A DNA stretch of 39,586 nucleotides from an uncultured Paracoccaceae bacterium (lineage in GTDB: Bacteria > Pseudomonadota > Alphaproteobacteria > Rhodobacterales > Rhodobacteraceae): positions 1 to 39,586 of the forward strand of contig CALBSG010000066.1 of the NCBI GenBank assembly GCA_937927675.1. The letters run 5' to 3'. Shown piece after piece: positions 31,727-39,586 of the stretch; positions within the stretch are counted from its first letter, which is position 1, and each line of letters opens with the position of its first letter. The notes beneath the pieces were generated by a model that saw only the letters and a list, made by a program, of their open reading frames with translations, did not search any database and had not been told where the DNA came from. Position numbers and translations under genes: made by a program.

Positions 31727-31915
31727 ATGACGTCATTTTTGCAATTCCTGCGCCGCGAAGACGGCGCCATCACGGTCGACTGGGTCGTATTGTCGGCCGC
31801 CATCATCGGGCTTGGCATGGTGGTTCTGATGCCCATCGCCTTCTCGACCGAGAATTCCACAAGCCTGATCGCCGAAGCGATCGAAAGCCAGCCTGTCGGC
31901 TACGGCAACCAGTGA
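31727..31915 (+). CDS. Flp-family pilin 2
   Basis: This 62-residue paralogue of the preceding pilin starts MTSFLQFLRREDG|AITVDWVVLSAAIIGLGM and ends GYGNQ, close to the GYENQ end of pilin 1. The same D-W variant of the G-x4-E-Y processing motif is present. It lies 188 bases after pilin 1, behind the terminator, and 40 bases upstream of cpaB. It could be a minor pilin or a variant of the major one. Confidence 0.84.
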   Translation: MTSFLQFLRREDGAITVDWVVLSAAIIGLGMVVLMPIAFSTENSTSLIAEAIESQPVGYGNQ

Positions 31916-31955
31916 TGTGAACCGGGCCGGTCTGTCGGCCAAGCCAAGGGGTAAG

Positions 31956-32795
31956 ATGATGCGCGCGATGTTTGGATTGGTTCTTGTGGCCGGCGTCGGC
32001 CTTGCGGGGGCGGCGGTCTTCATGGCCAGAAACTACATCTCCAAGACCGAAACCGCGCTGGAGCGCGAGCTGGCCCTCAAGGCCGAAACCGGCGGTCTGG
32101 TCGAGGTGTATGTCGTCAAGAAAGCCGTCAACTATGGCGAGCCGCTGACCAAGGACGATGTACTGAAAAGCTATCTGCCAAAGAACGCCCTGCCGGAAAA
32201 CACCTTTGCCGACATCGCGATCCTGTTTCCCGAAGACAAGTCCGAGCCGCGCTATGTGCTGCGCCAGATGGAACAGTTCGAACCGATCCTGGCCGTCAAG
32301 GTGACAGAGCCGGGCGAACAGGCCGGGTTGACCGGCGAATTGGAGCGCGGCATGCGCGCGTTCTCGATCAAGGTCGAGGCGGCGGACTACCTGCAACCGG
32401 GTCAGACGGTCGACATCTATTGGACGGGGGCCACCGAAGGCGCCGCCGGCGAGATGACCCGACTGATCGAAAGCGGCATGAAGATCATCGCCGTTGACCG
32501 CAACGGAAAATCGGCGACATCGGAAGGCGCCATCCAAAACCGCACCATGACGGTCGCCGCCACCCCCGAAGAGGTGGCACGTCTGGCGCAGGCACAGGCA
32601 ACCGGGCGGCTGGTCATGTCGCTTGTCGGGGTTGGCGATGACACCGAAGTGGGCAAGGTCGAGGTCGACACCGGCTCGATGCTGGGGATCACCGAAGCCG
32701 CCGCCCCGATCGAAGCGCCCGTCGCAGAAGTGTGCACCATTCGCACCCGCAAGGGCGCTGATGTGGTGGAAATTCCCATCCCCTGCACGAATTGA
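31956..32795 (+). CDS. cpaB: Flp pilus assembly protein CpaB/RcpC
   Basis: CpaB is a periplasmic, inner-membrane-anchored component of the Tad secretion system, needed with the CpaC secretin. The 279-residue product has an N-terminal signal anchor (FGLVLVAGVGLAGAAVFMARNYI), a SAF/RcpC-type domain (KKAVNYGEPLTKDDV) and the AFSIKVEAADYLQPGQTVDIYW block. The ATG at 31956 (or 31959) follows AAGGGG; the GTG at 31917 lacks a good site. A hairpin follows the gene. Confidence 0.91.
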   Translation: MMRAMFGLVLVAGVGLAGAAVFMARNYISKTETALERELALKAETGGLVEVYVVKKAVNYGEPLTKDDVLKSYLPKNALPENTFADIAILFPEDKSEPRYVLRQMEQFEPILAVKVTEPGEQAGLTGELERGMRAFSIKVEAADYLQPGQTVDIYWTGATEGAAGEMTRLIESGMKIIAVDRNGKSATSEGAIQNRTMTVAATPEEVARLAQAQATGRLVMSLVGVGDDTEVGKVEVDTGSMLGITEAAAPIEAPVAEVCTIRTRKGADVVEIPIPCTN

Positions 32796-32809
32796 TGCCG
32801 CAGAAACCA

Positions 32810-32844
32810 CAAAGCGCGACACTTTCCATGGGGGTCGCGCTTTG
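32810..32844 (+). terminator. Hairpin between cpaB and cpaC
   Basis: Perfect 11-bp inverted repeat CAAAGCGCGAC / GTCGCGCTTTG with a 13-base loop. No T tract follows, so it may attenuate or process the tad transcript rather than terminate it. Confidence 0.5.
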
Positions 32845-33001
32845 GCCATGCTCCACCCCTTGTGGGCTGTTGCAAGTTATCCACATGCAGAACCCGTCAT
32901 AAGCGTTTGATTCTTGCAAAAAAACGGCAATACGGGCATTGTCGTCTGATTGAACGGGCCCTCAAAGACCCGGCAGAGGCGTGATCGAAAGGGCAGGTCA
33001 C

Positions 33002-34399
33002 ATGAGACTGCGTAATTTATTTACCGCTGGGATGCTTGGGTTTGCCCTGTCGTCAACAGCCATTTCGCCGCTTTGGGCACAAGAATTACACGTATTGAAA
33101 GGTTCGGAAAGCGCACCGCTGAACGTGCCGATGAACCGCGCGGTGGTGGTCGAAAGCGACACGCCCTTTGCGGAACTGTCCATCGCCAACCCCGGCATCG
33201 CGGATATCTCCACCCTGTCGGACAAGTCGATTTATGTTCTGGGCAAGACACCGGGGCGCACGACGCTGACGCTTCTGTCGCCCGAGGGCAAGCTGATCTC
33301 CAACGTCGAGGTGCATGTCACCCCCGACATCGCAGAGTTCAAGGAACGGCTGAAACAGATCCTGCCCGGCGAGAATATCGAGGTCCGCACCGCCAATGAC
33401 GGCATTGTGCTGTCGGGCACGGTGTCCTCGACCGCCAAGCTGGACCGCGCGCTGGATCTGGCCAACCGCTATGCCCCCGAACGTGTATCGAACCTGATGA
33501 ATGTCGGCGGCACCCAGCAGGTGATGCTGAAGGTCCGCTTTGCAGAGATGCAGCGTTCAGTGTCGAAAAGCCTGTCTGCATCGTTGGCGATGAATGGCGG
33601 CAGCAAGGCCAATATCCTTGGCGAAAGTGGTACTTGGCTGGACGGCAATAACGATCTGGCCAATCCGGTTACCGTCAAGGACGGCACCGAAGGCGCGATG
33701 AAGTTGGGCCTGACCGCCGGCTCGCTGGAATTCGCGGTGCTGCTGGAGGCGCTTGAATCCAAAGGCGTCGTGCGCACCTTGGCCGAACCGAACCTGACCG
33801 CGCTGTCGGGGCAGGAAGCCCGCTTTCTTGCCGGTGGCGAATACCCGATCCCGGTTGCTTCGGGCAATGATGGCACCATCACGGTGGAATACAAACCCTT
33901 CGGCGTGGAGTTGAACTTTACGCCGGTGGTGGTCGATGGTGACATCATCAACCTGACGATGAATGCGGCCGTTTCGTCGATTGACACCACCACCACGCTG
34001 CAATCGGAAGGTTTCAATATCAATGCTTTCAAGCGCCGCGAAACCTCGACCACGGTCGAGATGCGCGATGGCGAAAGCTTTGCGATTGCGGGCCTTTTGC
34101 AGGACGACTTCCGCGATCTGAATGGTCAGGTGCCGTGGCTCGGCGACATTCCGATCCTGGGCGCGCTGTTCCGTTCGTCGGAATACCAACGCGCGCAGTC
34201 CGAACTCGTGATCATCGTGACGCCGCATCTGGTGACGCCCACCCGGGGCGAGGCTTTGGCCCTGCCCACCGACCGCGTGCGCCTGCCCACCGAAAAGGAA
34301 TTGTTCCTGTTCGGCGATGTTGCGGGCAAACAAAAGGGTGCCGCGGGCGAAGTGGCCCGGCAAGATTTCACCGGGTCTTATGGTTATGTGATGGAGTGA
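33002..34399 (+). CDS. cpaC: Tad outer-membrane secretin CpaC/RcpA
   Basis: Forms the outer-membrane pore for Flp pilus extrusion. The 465-residue product has a signal peptide (MRLRNLFTAGMLGFALSSTA, ending AQ), an N-terminal PilQ/BON-like region (PFAELSIANPGIADIS, NDGIVLSGTVSSTAKLDRAL) and a C-terminal secretin domain (LTALSGQEARFLAGGEYPIPV, FGVELNFTPVVVDGDIINL, VEMRDGESFAIAGLLQDD, ELVIIVTPHLVTPT). The ATG at 33002 gives a complete signal peptide; a GTG seven codons upstream is the alternative. Confidence 0.94.
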   Translation: MRLRNLFTAGMLGFALSSTAISPLWAQELHVLKGSESAPLNVPMNRAVVVESDTPFAELSIANPGIADISTLSDKSIYVLGKTPGRTTLTLLSPEGKLISNVEVHVTPDIAEFKERLKQILPGENIEVRTANDGIVLSGTVSSTAKLDRALDLANRYAPERVSNLMNVGGTQQVMLKVRFAEMQRSVSKSLSASLAMNGGSKANILGESGTWLDGNNDLANPVTVKDGTEGAMKLGLTAGSLEFAVLLEALESKGVVRTLAEPNLTALSGQEARFLAGGEYPIPVASGNDGTITVEYKPFGVELNFTPVVVDGDIINLTMNAAVSSIDTTTTLQSEGFNINAFKRRETSTTVEMRDGESFAIAGLLQDDFRDLNGQVPWLGDIPILGALFRSSEYQRAQSELVIIVTPHLVTPTRGEALALPTDRVRLPTEKELFLFGDVAGKQKGAAGEVARQDFTGSYGYVME

Positions 34400-34401
34400 G
34401 G

Positions 34402-35082
34402 ATGATGCGTGCAACGACCTCTCTCCTGACCTCCTGTGCCCTGATTGCGTTAAGCGCCTGCACAGGGCCGAACTTTGTCAGCCGTGAGCTGGGCTACGAG
34501 GTGGACGACGGCGGCTTTGGCAATGCCACCATGCAAAATTCCATGGTGATGATGGGCGAATGGGATGCGACCATGGCCCTTGGCAACCGGTTTGCCCAAG
34601 AAGTGCCGACGACCATCAACTTTGCCTTCAACTCCTCGACCCTGACCGACGAAGCCAAGGCAACCTTGCAGGAGCAGGCGAATTTCATCCGCCAGTTCCC
34701 CGAGGTGCGCTTCCGCGTCTATGGCCATACCGATCTGGTCGGATCGGACGCCTATAACAAGGCCTTGGGCCTGCGACGGGCAAAGGCGGCCGTGGCCTAT
34801 CTGGCCGCGCAAGGCATCGGCACTGCCCGGCTCGAGGCCGTGGTGTCGTTTGGCAAGACGCAGCCCATCATCGACACCCCCGGCCCCGAAGAGCGCAACC
34901 GCCGCACGGTGACCGAGGTGACCGGCTTTGTGAAAGGCAACCCGGCCGAGCTGAATGGCAAATATGCCGAAATCGTCTGGCGGACCTATGTCAACAAGGC
35001 ACAAGCCACCAGCTTGGCCGAACGGCCCCACCCCCGCAACACGGTGATCGTGACACAGGTCGATCCCGGCACCGGCAACTGA
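34402..35082 (+). CDS. OmpA-family lipoprotein of the Tad locus
   Basis: This 226-residue protein starts MMRATTSLLTSCALIALSACTG with a lipobox (LSAC), so it is probably an outer-membrane lipoprotein. From about residue 70 it carries an OmpA-C/peptidoglycan-binding domain (INFAFNSSTLTDEAKATLQEQANFI, VYGHTDLVGSDAYNKALGLRRAKAAVAYL). It lies one codon after cpaC and before cpaE, where many tad loci carry CpaD. I see no CpaD signature, so it may anchor the secretin to peptidoglycan instead. The start at 34402 overlaps a short purine stretch (GTGAGG). Confidence 0.86.
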   Translation: MMRATTSLLTSCALIALSACTGPNFVSRELGYEVDDGGFGNATMQNSMVMMGEWDATMALGNRFAQEVPTTINFAFNSSTLTDEAKATLQEQANFIRQFPEVRFRVYGHTDLVGSDAYNKALGLRRAKAAVAYLAAQGIGTARLEAVVSFGKTQPIIDTPGPEERNRRTVTEVTGFVKGNPAELNGKYAEIVWRTYVNKAQATSLAERPHPRNTVIVTQVDPGTGN

Positions 35083-35094
35083 CCCTGCCCCAAC

Positions 35095-35125
35095 GGCCCG
35101 CCCTCTCTGGCGGGCCTTTTTGTTT
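35095..35125 (+). terminator. Terminator after the OmpA-family gene
   Basis: GGCCCGCC-CTCTCT-GGCGGGCC followed by TTTTTGTTT. It divides the tad locus into two transcriptional blocks before cpaE. Confidence 0.88.
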
Positions 35126-35155
35126 CCGTTTCCCCGCGAGAGCTGGAAACAAAAT

Positions 35156-35186
35156 GCCAAAAACCAAAGATTGACGTTTTTTTGGC
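35156..35186. repeat. A/T-rich inverted repeat upstream of cpaE
   Basis: GCCAAAAAC and GTTTTTTTGGC form an inverted repeat with an 11-base spacer, upstream of the cpaE promoter region and just after the terminator. It could be part of a regulator site or the base of a hairpin. Confidence 0.4.
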
Positions 35187-35310
35187 CCCAATCTCGCCCA
35201 AGTCCACCTGCACTTTCATCCTGATCGAAGCCCGTGGTGCGTCCAGTCGAGTCGCACGGTGGGCCCCTTGGCCAGAAGGCCATGTGAGCCGCTTTGGAAG
35301 GACAGAACTG

Positions 35311-36585
35311 ATGTCGAGTGTCGCCAACCTGCAACCGGATCCCGCGCCGATCCTGGCCTGCACCATCTCTCGGGATGTGCAGAATTTCGATTTGTTGATC
35401 GACGACATGGAACAGGAACTGGGCGAAAGCTGGGGGGATTTGGGGTTTGAGGACGCCCTGATCTTCTTTGGGCAGCGGGAATCTGCGCTGCTGCAATTCG
35501 TGGCGATTGCCGTCGACAGCGAAGACGAAAGCGATCTTTCGCGGATCGGCGACATCATTCGCACGGCCAAGGAAAAATCGATCAAAGTGATCTTGATTGC
35601 CGATCAGGTCAGCCCGATCGCCCTGCATCAGCTTTTGCGGCTTGGGGCCGATGATTTCGTGCCCTATCCGCTGCCCGAAGGCGCCCTGCACGACGCCGTG
35701 GCGCGGCAACCGAAACCGGCCGAGGCCGAGCCCGCCCCGGTCACGCCGCCCCCGATCCCGGCCGAAGATGCAACGCAGCACCCCGGCTTCAAGGCCAAAG
35801 GCGACCGCGACGCGGTGATCTTGCCGGTTCACGGGCTGGCGGGCGGCTGCGGGGCCTCGACCTTTGCGGCAAATCTGGCTTGGGAATTGGCCACGGTGTC
35901 GAAAACCGATGCGCCGCGGGTCTGCCTGATCGACCTTGATTTCCAATATGGCTCTGCGGCGACCTATCTTGATCTGCCGCGCAAGGAATCGGTCTATGAC
36001 TTTTATTCCGACATCGCGCAGGCCGACAGCGATGCGCTGCTGCAAACCATGCTGACCTTCAACGATCGGCTACATGTGCTGACAGCCCCCTCTGACATGC
36101 TGCCGCTGGATATCCTTGGCCCTGACGAGATTGGCCGGTTGATCGACATGGCGCGGGCCAATTTTGATTTTGTCATCATCGACATGCCGAAAACCGTCGT
36201 GGCCTGGACCGAAACCGTGCTGAACGCGGCGCATGTGTATTTCGCCCTGCTCGAACTTGACCTGCGCTCGGCCCAGAACGTGCTGCGGATGCTGCGGGCG
36301 CTGAAGGCCGAAGGTCTGCCGCATGAAAAGCTGCGCTATGTGCTGAACCGCGCGCCTAAGTTTACCGACCGTTCTGCCAAGAGCCGCGTCAAACGCATGG
36401 CCGAAAGTCTGGACATCGCGCTTGAAGTCCAGCTGCCGGACGGCGGCACCCAAGTGACCCAAGCCAATGACCACGGCCTGCCCTTGCAGGAAAACGCCGG
36501 GAAAAACCCCCTGCGCAAGGAAATCGCAAAGCTCGCAAAGTCTCTGGTTGATCTGAACAAGGCCGCGGACGCCGGCAAGCGCTGA
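35311..36585 (+). CDS. cpaE: Tad pilus localisation ATPase-like protein CpaE/TadZ
   Basis: CpaE is a MinD-superfamily protein that positions the Tad secretion machine at the pole. The 424-residue product has an N-terminal receiver-like region (VKVILIADQVSPIALHQLL) and a C-terminal MinD-like domain with GLAGGCGASTFAANLAWELA, DLDFQYGSAATYLDL and KTVVAWTETVL. The deviant Walker A lacks the usual Lys residues (GGCGAS), as I recall for CpaE homologues. The start at 35311 follows AAGGACAG; the upstream frame to 35182 has no support. Confidence 0.92.
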   Translation: MSSVANLQPDPAPILACTISRDVQNFDLLIDDMEQELGESWGDLGFEDALIFFGQRESALLQFVAIAVDSEDESDLSRIGDIIRTAKEKSIKVILIADQVSPIALHQLLRLGADDFVPYPLPEGALHDAVARQPKPAEAEPAPVTPPPIPAEDATQHPGFKAKGDRDAVILPVHGLAGGCGASTFAANLAWELATVSKTDAPRVCLIDLDFQYGSAATYLDLPRKESVYDFYSDIAQADSDALLQTMLTFNDRLHVLTAPSDMLPLDILGPDEIGRLIDMARANFDFVIIDMPKTVVAWTETVLNAAHVYFALLELDLRSAQNVLRMLRALKAEGLPHEKLRYVLNRAPKFTDRSAKSRVKRMAESLDIALEVQLPDGGTQVTQANDHGLPLQENAGKNPLRKEIAKLAKSLVDLNKAADAGKR

Positions 36586-36610
36586 CGCCGCAACCGCCTC
36601 GGGGGAAAAG

Positions 36611-38074
36611 ATGTTTTCACGTTTCAAAAAGCCCGACGCGCCCATGGCCGCGCGTCCTGCCACAGCTACGGCCCCTGCCAGCGCCGCTGCGGCCCCGGCA
36701 TCCGCCACGGCTGTGCCGGCGGTGGCCCATGCCACGCGTCCGCTGCCTCCGGGGGCCTCTCCGCGCCCCCCCGCCGAGGCGGTTGCCGCCGACAAAGAGA
36801 AAAAGCGCAAGGAACGGCTGCAAGAGCTGAAGGTCGAATTGCACAAACGGCTTTTGGAAAACCTGAACCTTGCCGCACTTGAACATGCCTCCGAAGCCAG
36901 CCTGAAACAGGAAATCGCCTCGATCGGCGGCGAAGCTTTGGATGAGATGGCCGTCGTCCTGCCCAAGGATGACCGCGGGGTGCTGTTTCAGGAACTGTAC
37001 GACGAGGTGATGGGCCTTGGCCCGCTGGAACCCCTGCTGAAGGATGAAACCGTCAACGATATTCTGGTGAACGGCCCGCACCGCATCTTTGTGGAACGCG
37101 CAGGCAAGCTGGAACTGACCGACATCACCTTCAAGGATGAGCGCCATCTGCTGCGTATCATCGACAAGATCGTCTCTGCCGTGGGCCGCCGGGTGGACGA
37201 ATCCAACCCCTATTGCGACGCGCGCCTGGCCGATGGCAGCCGTTTTAACTGCATGGTGCCGCCGGTGGCGGTGGATGGCAGCCTGGTGTCGATCCGGAAA
37301 TTCAAAAAGGAAAAGCTGGGCATCCCAGACCTCGTGCGCTTTGGCGCCTTTACCGAGGAGATGGGACTGTATCTGCAAGCCGCCGTGTCGACCCGGTTGA
37401 ACATCATCGTGTCTGGCGGGACGGGCTCGGGGAAAACCACCACGCTGAACGCTTTGTCCTCCTTCATCGACAACAAGGAACGTGTGCTGACCATCGAAGA
37501 CACTGCCGAATTGCAGCTGCAACAGGTGCATGTGGGCCGGATGGAAAGCCGCCCGCCGAACGTCGAAGGCAAAGGCGCCGTGACCCAACGCGATTGCTTG
37601 CGCAACGCGCTTCGGATGCGGCCTGACCGCATCATCGTCGGCGAAACCCGCGGCGAAGAGGTGATCGACATGCTTCAGGCGATGAACACCGGCCACGACG
37701 GGTCGATGACGACGATCCACGCCAACAATGCCCGCGACGGCATCAGCCGCCTGGAAAACATGGTTGCGATGGCGGGCATCGAAATGCCCCTGAAGGCCGT
37801 GCGGTCGCAGATTTCGTCGGCCGTCAACCTGATCGTGCAGGCCAGCCGTTTGCAGGATGGCTCTCGTCGGATGGTGTCGATCACCGAAATCACCGGCATG
37901 GAAGGCGAGGTGATCTCGATGCAAGAGGTGTTCCGCTATGAACGCCTGGGGGTCGAGCCGAACGGCAAGATCATCGGCCGCTTCAACGCGACGGGCGTGC
38001 GCAGCCATTTTTCAGATCGGTTCCGCCAGTGGGGTTACGACCTGCCGGCCTCGATCTATGAACCGATCATTTAA
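36611..38074 (+). CDS. cpaF: Tad secretion ATPase CpaF/TadA
   Basis: CpaF powers Flp pilus assembly and is a hexameric secretion ATPase. The 487-residue protein has a Pro/Ala-rich disordered N terminus, a coiled-coil segment (about 60-95), then the type II/IV secretion ATPase core: GLGPLEPLLKDETVNDILVNGP, Walker A SGGTGSGKTTTLNAL (about 268-280), Asp box, Walker B RIIVGETRGEEVIDML and the His box SMTTIHANNARD. The gene begins 26 bases after cpaE. Confidence 0.96.
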   Translation: MFSRFKKPDAPMAARPATATAPASAAAAPASATAVPAVAHATRPLPPGASPRPPAEAVAADKEKKRKERLQELKVELHKRLLENLNLAALEHASEASLKQEIASIGGEALDEMAVVLPKDDRGVLFQELYDEVMGLGPLEPLLKDETVNDILVNGPHRIFVERAGKLELTDITFKDERHLLRIIDKIVSAVGRRVDESNPYCDARLADGSRFNCMVPPVAVDGSLVSIRKFKKEKLGIPDLVRFGAFTEEMGLYLQAAVSTRLNIIVSGGTGSGKTTTLNALSSFIDNKERVLTIEDTAELQLQQVHVGRMESRPPNVEGKGAVTQRDCLRNALRMRPDRIIVGETRGEEVIDMLQAMNTGHDGSMTTIHANNARDGISRLENMVAMAGIEMPLKAVRSQISSAVNLIVQASRLQDGSRRMVSITEITGMEGEVISMQEVFRYERLGVEPNGKIIGRFNATGVRSHFSDRFRQWGYDLPASIYEPII

Positions 38075-38086
38075 GGGGGCGGGTCC

Positions 38087-39055
38087 ATGAGCATTTCAGC
38101 CGCACCGCTGATCTATATTCTGATCTTCGTCGCCGTCATCGCGCTGGTCGAAGGTGTTTACCTGACGGTTTTCGGCAAGTCGATCAGCCTGAACAGCCGC
38201 ATGTCGCGCCGTTTGGCGCTTTTGGAAAAGAACAACAACCGCGAAGAAGTGCTGGAGCAACTCCGCAAGGAGATGTCGCAGCACATGACCTCGCGCGGGA
38301 TCCCGCTTTATTCCATGCTGGCGACCAAGGCGCAAAAGGCCAATATCGCCTTTTCCCCGCCGCAGCTGGTGATGATGATGGGGGTCTTGGGGGTCGTGGC
38401 CTATCTGGGCATGACCATCGGTACGGAGGCGGGGCCCGCCGTGCGGATCTTGGGTGCCATCGGCATGGGGATCGGCGGCATCTATGTCTGGGTGAACAAC
38501 AAGGCCAAAAAGCGCATGGCCCTGATGGAAGAACAGCTTCCCGACGCGGTGGAACTCATGGTGCGGTCGCTGCGCGTGGGCCATCCATTTTCATCCGCCA
38601 TCGGCATCGTGTCAAAAGAGGTCGCCGATCCCTTGGGAACCGAGTTTGGCCTGATTGCCGACGAGGCCGCCTATGGCCGTGATGTGGCCGAAAGCCTGAA
38701 AGCCTTTGCCGAGCGGATGGACAATCAGGATTTGCGCTTTCTGGCCGTCGCCGTGACGATCCAACAGCAATCCGGCGGCAACCTGGCCGAAATTCTGGAC
38801 GGCTTGGCCAAGGTGATCCGCGCGCGGTTCAAGCTGTTCCGCCGGGTCAAGGCCATCACGGCCGAGGCGAAATGGTCGGGGATGTTCCTGTCGGCCTTTC
38901 CGATTGGCGCCTTGGTCATGATCAACGTCGTCAAACCGGATTACTTCGACGATGTGAAGGACACCCCCGCCTTTATCCCTGCCGCCTTGGTGGTGGCCGT
39001 ATTCCTCGTCATCAACGTGATCTTCATGAAGATCATGGTCAACATCAAGGTCTAG
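38087..39055 (+). CDS. tadB: Tad inner-membrane platform protein TadB
   Basis: TadB and TadC form the inner-membrane platform for the CpaF ATPase. The 322-residue product has N-terminal helix (LIYILIFVAVIALVEGVYLTVFG), two more helices near 100-140, a type II secretion F domain (LPDAVELMVRSLRVGHPFSSAI, IADEAAYGRDVAESLKAFAERM, QQQSGGNLAEILDGLAKVIRARF) and a terminal helix. It starts 12 bases after cpaF and precedes tadC by 9 bases. Confidence 0.94.
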   Translation: MSISAAPLIYILIFVAVIALVEGVYLTVFGKSISLNSRMSRRLALLEKNNNREEVLEQLRKEMSQHMTSRGIPLYSMLATKAQKANIAFSPPQLVMMMGVLGVVAYLGMTIGTEAGPAVRILGAIGMGIGGIYVWVNNKAKKRMALMEEQLPDAVELMVRSLRVGHPFSSAIGIVSKEVADPLGTEFGLIADEAAYGRDVAESLKAFAERMDNQDLRFLAVAVTIQQQSGGNLAEILDGLAKVIRARFKLFRRVKAITAEAKWSGMFLSAFPIGALVMINVVKPDYFDDVKDTPAFIPAALVVAVFLVINVIFMKIMVNIKV

Positions 39056-39064
39056 GGGCGCATC

Positions 39065-39520
39065 ATGCTGAATTCCATCAACCAGATGCTGACGGATACT
39101 TTGGGGCCGTTGGGGCCGCTACTGGCGCTGGGTTTTTTGGGCGCGCTTTTGGTCCTCATCGCGCTGCCCGCCCTGCTGAAAAAGGAAACTGACGGGTTCA
39201 CCAAACTCAAGGCGCAGGCCCAAGAGTTGAAGGCAGCCACGAAATCCAGAAACGGGCCGGACCTGCGCCATCAGACCAAGGCCGACAAGCTGGAGAAATT
39301 CTCCAGCTTTCTGGAACCGCAGGATGCCGAAACCATGTCGGCCTCGCGGCTGAAAATGCTGCGCGCCGGGTACACGGCCAAGAACGCCGTACGGATGTTC
39401 CACTTTGCCCAGTTTTCCTTTGGCATCGGCGCATTGGTGCTGGGGGTGATCTACGCCATGCTGATGTCCGCCAAGGGCGAGGTGTCGACGCAAGCCTTGA
39501 TCATGTACACAATCATGTAG
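39065..39520 (+). CDS. tadC: Tad inner-membrane platform protein TadC, truncated at a sequence junction
   Basis: The N terminus (MLNSINQMLTDTLGPLGPLLALGFLGALL with a transmembrane helix, then KFSSFLEPQDAETMSASRLKMLRAGYTAKNAVRMFHFAQ) is a normal TadC start. Family members are about 320 residues with a C-terminal T2SS-F domain. Here the frame stops after 151 codons at ALIMYTIM-stop. The break coincides with entry into antisense tuf sequence at about 39505, so the stop codon TAG is the reverse of EF-Tu codons. The true tadC should continue with the usual platform domain. The stub is not expected to function. Confidence 0.85.
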   Translation: MLNSINQMLTDTLGPLGPLLALGFLGALLVLIALPALLKKETDGFTKLKAQAQELKAATKSRNGPDLRHQTKADKLEKFSSFLEPQDAETMSASRLKMLRAGYTAKNAVRMFHFAQFSFGIGALVLGVIYAMLMSAKGEVSTQALIMYTIM

Positions 39521-39585
39521 GGCACCCCAACCTGGCGCGCCAGCAGGATGTGCTCGCGCGTCTGCGGCATCGGACCGTCAGCCGC
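39505..39585 (-). CDS. tuf: Internal fragment of elongation factor Tu (tuf), running off the window
   Basis: Read on the minus strand from 39585, the 27 codons translate to AADGPMPQTREHILLARQ followed by VGVPYMIVY. This is the G-domain segment of EF-Tu just before the G4 NKxD motif. Beyond Tyr the frame reads MIKA rather than the expected L/M-N-K-V-D, so identity to tuf ends near 39505, apart from a short similar stretch. tuf is usually present in more than one copy, so contig ends in it are common. Confidence 0.85.
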
Positions 39586-39586
39586 C

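Noticed and set aside
34450..36045. 531-codon minus-strand frame across the OmpA gene, terminator and cpaE
   Set aside because: It crosses a strong terminator and two well supported plus-strand genes, so it is a shadow.
35311..36585. Missing Walker A lysines in CpaE as evidence of inactivation
   Set aside because: As I recall, GG-x-GAS-type loops are common in CpaE/TadZ proteins, so this looks like a family feature rather than a defect.
1..39586. CRISPR array, prophage, toxin-antitoxin or secondary-metabolite cluster
   Set aside because: No regularly spaced direct repeats, integrase, phage structural genes, paired small toxin/antitoxin ORFs or biosynthetic megasynthases are visible.

Overview
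The window is high-GC alphaproteobacterial chromosome, most likely order Rhodobacterales (Rhodobacter/Gemmobacter/Paracoccus relatives). The evidence is the codon use, the PHA locus with a PhaR regulator, a CtrA-type box in front of a Flp/Tad pilus locus, the H-NOX/diguanylate cyclase pair and a ureDABCEFG-type urease cluster. Most of it is ordinary core metabolism. No phage, CRISPR array or defence island is visible.

Layout. 1-485: no gene I can support. 486-5618 (minus): urease operon ureD-ureA-small membrane ORF-ureB-ureC-ureE-ureF-ureG, with overlapping or closely spaced genes. 5859-6722: one IS5-family (IS427-like) element with a split transposase, a classic -1 slippery heptamer and a substituted catalytic Glu. 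Its right end sits in the stop codon of the next gene. 6722-8364 (minus): H-NOX-like sensor plus HNOBA-GGDEF diguanylate cyclase. 8443-11130 (minus): UvrD/PcrA helicase carrying two unusual in-frame insertions. 11293-15471 (plus): small membrane protein, then pyruvate carboxylase. 15555-16724 (minus): three small genes (ABM-like, PhnA-like, EF-hand).

16828-22232: PHA storage locus. A LysR regulator, phaR, phaP and phaC lie on the minus strand and phaZ diverges on the plus strand. Sites matching CTGC-N3-GCAG, the form I recall for PhaR operators, lie in the phaC/phaZ and phaP promoter regions. A looser TGC-N4-GCA site precedes phaR, so synthesis, granule coating and mobilisation may be wired to one repressor. 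22229-24436 (minus): two alpha/beta hydrolases and a Tag-like 3-methyladenine glycosylase. 24584-27032 (plus): thrS and a cold-shock protein. 27085-28587 (minus): ArsC/Spx-like protein, DUF2177 membrane protein, tRNA-Leu(UAA) and a PAS-LuxR regulator. The regulator diverges from scoAB (28716-30050, plus; ketone-body CoA transfer, which connects with PHB breakdown). 30119-30991 (minus): lytic transglycosylase.

31342-39520 (plus): tad (Flp pilus) locus with two tandem Flp pilins, cpaB, cpaC, an OmpA-like lipoprotein, cpaE, cpaF, tadB and the start of tadC. A perfect TTAA-N7-TTAAC CtrA box lies upstream of the first pilin. tadC stops after 151 codons because the sequence switches into an antisense internal fragment of an EF-Tu (tuf) gene in the last ~80 bases. 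This is probably a chimeric contig end rather than biology.

Most interesting points: the H-NOX homologue without the axial haem His, the CtrA box plus Asp-Trp variant Flp pilins, the foreign-looking insertion inside uvrD, the IS element that re-used a stop codon and lost its catalytic Glu, and the tadC/tuf junction.
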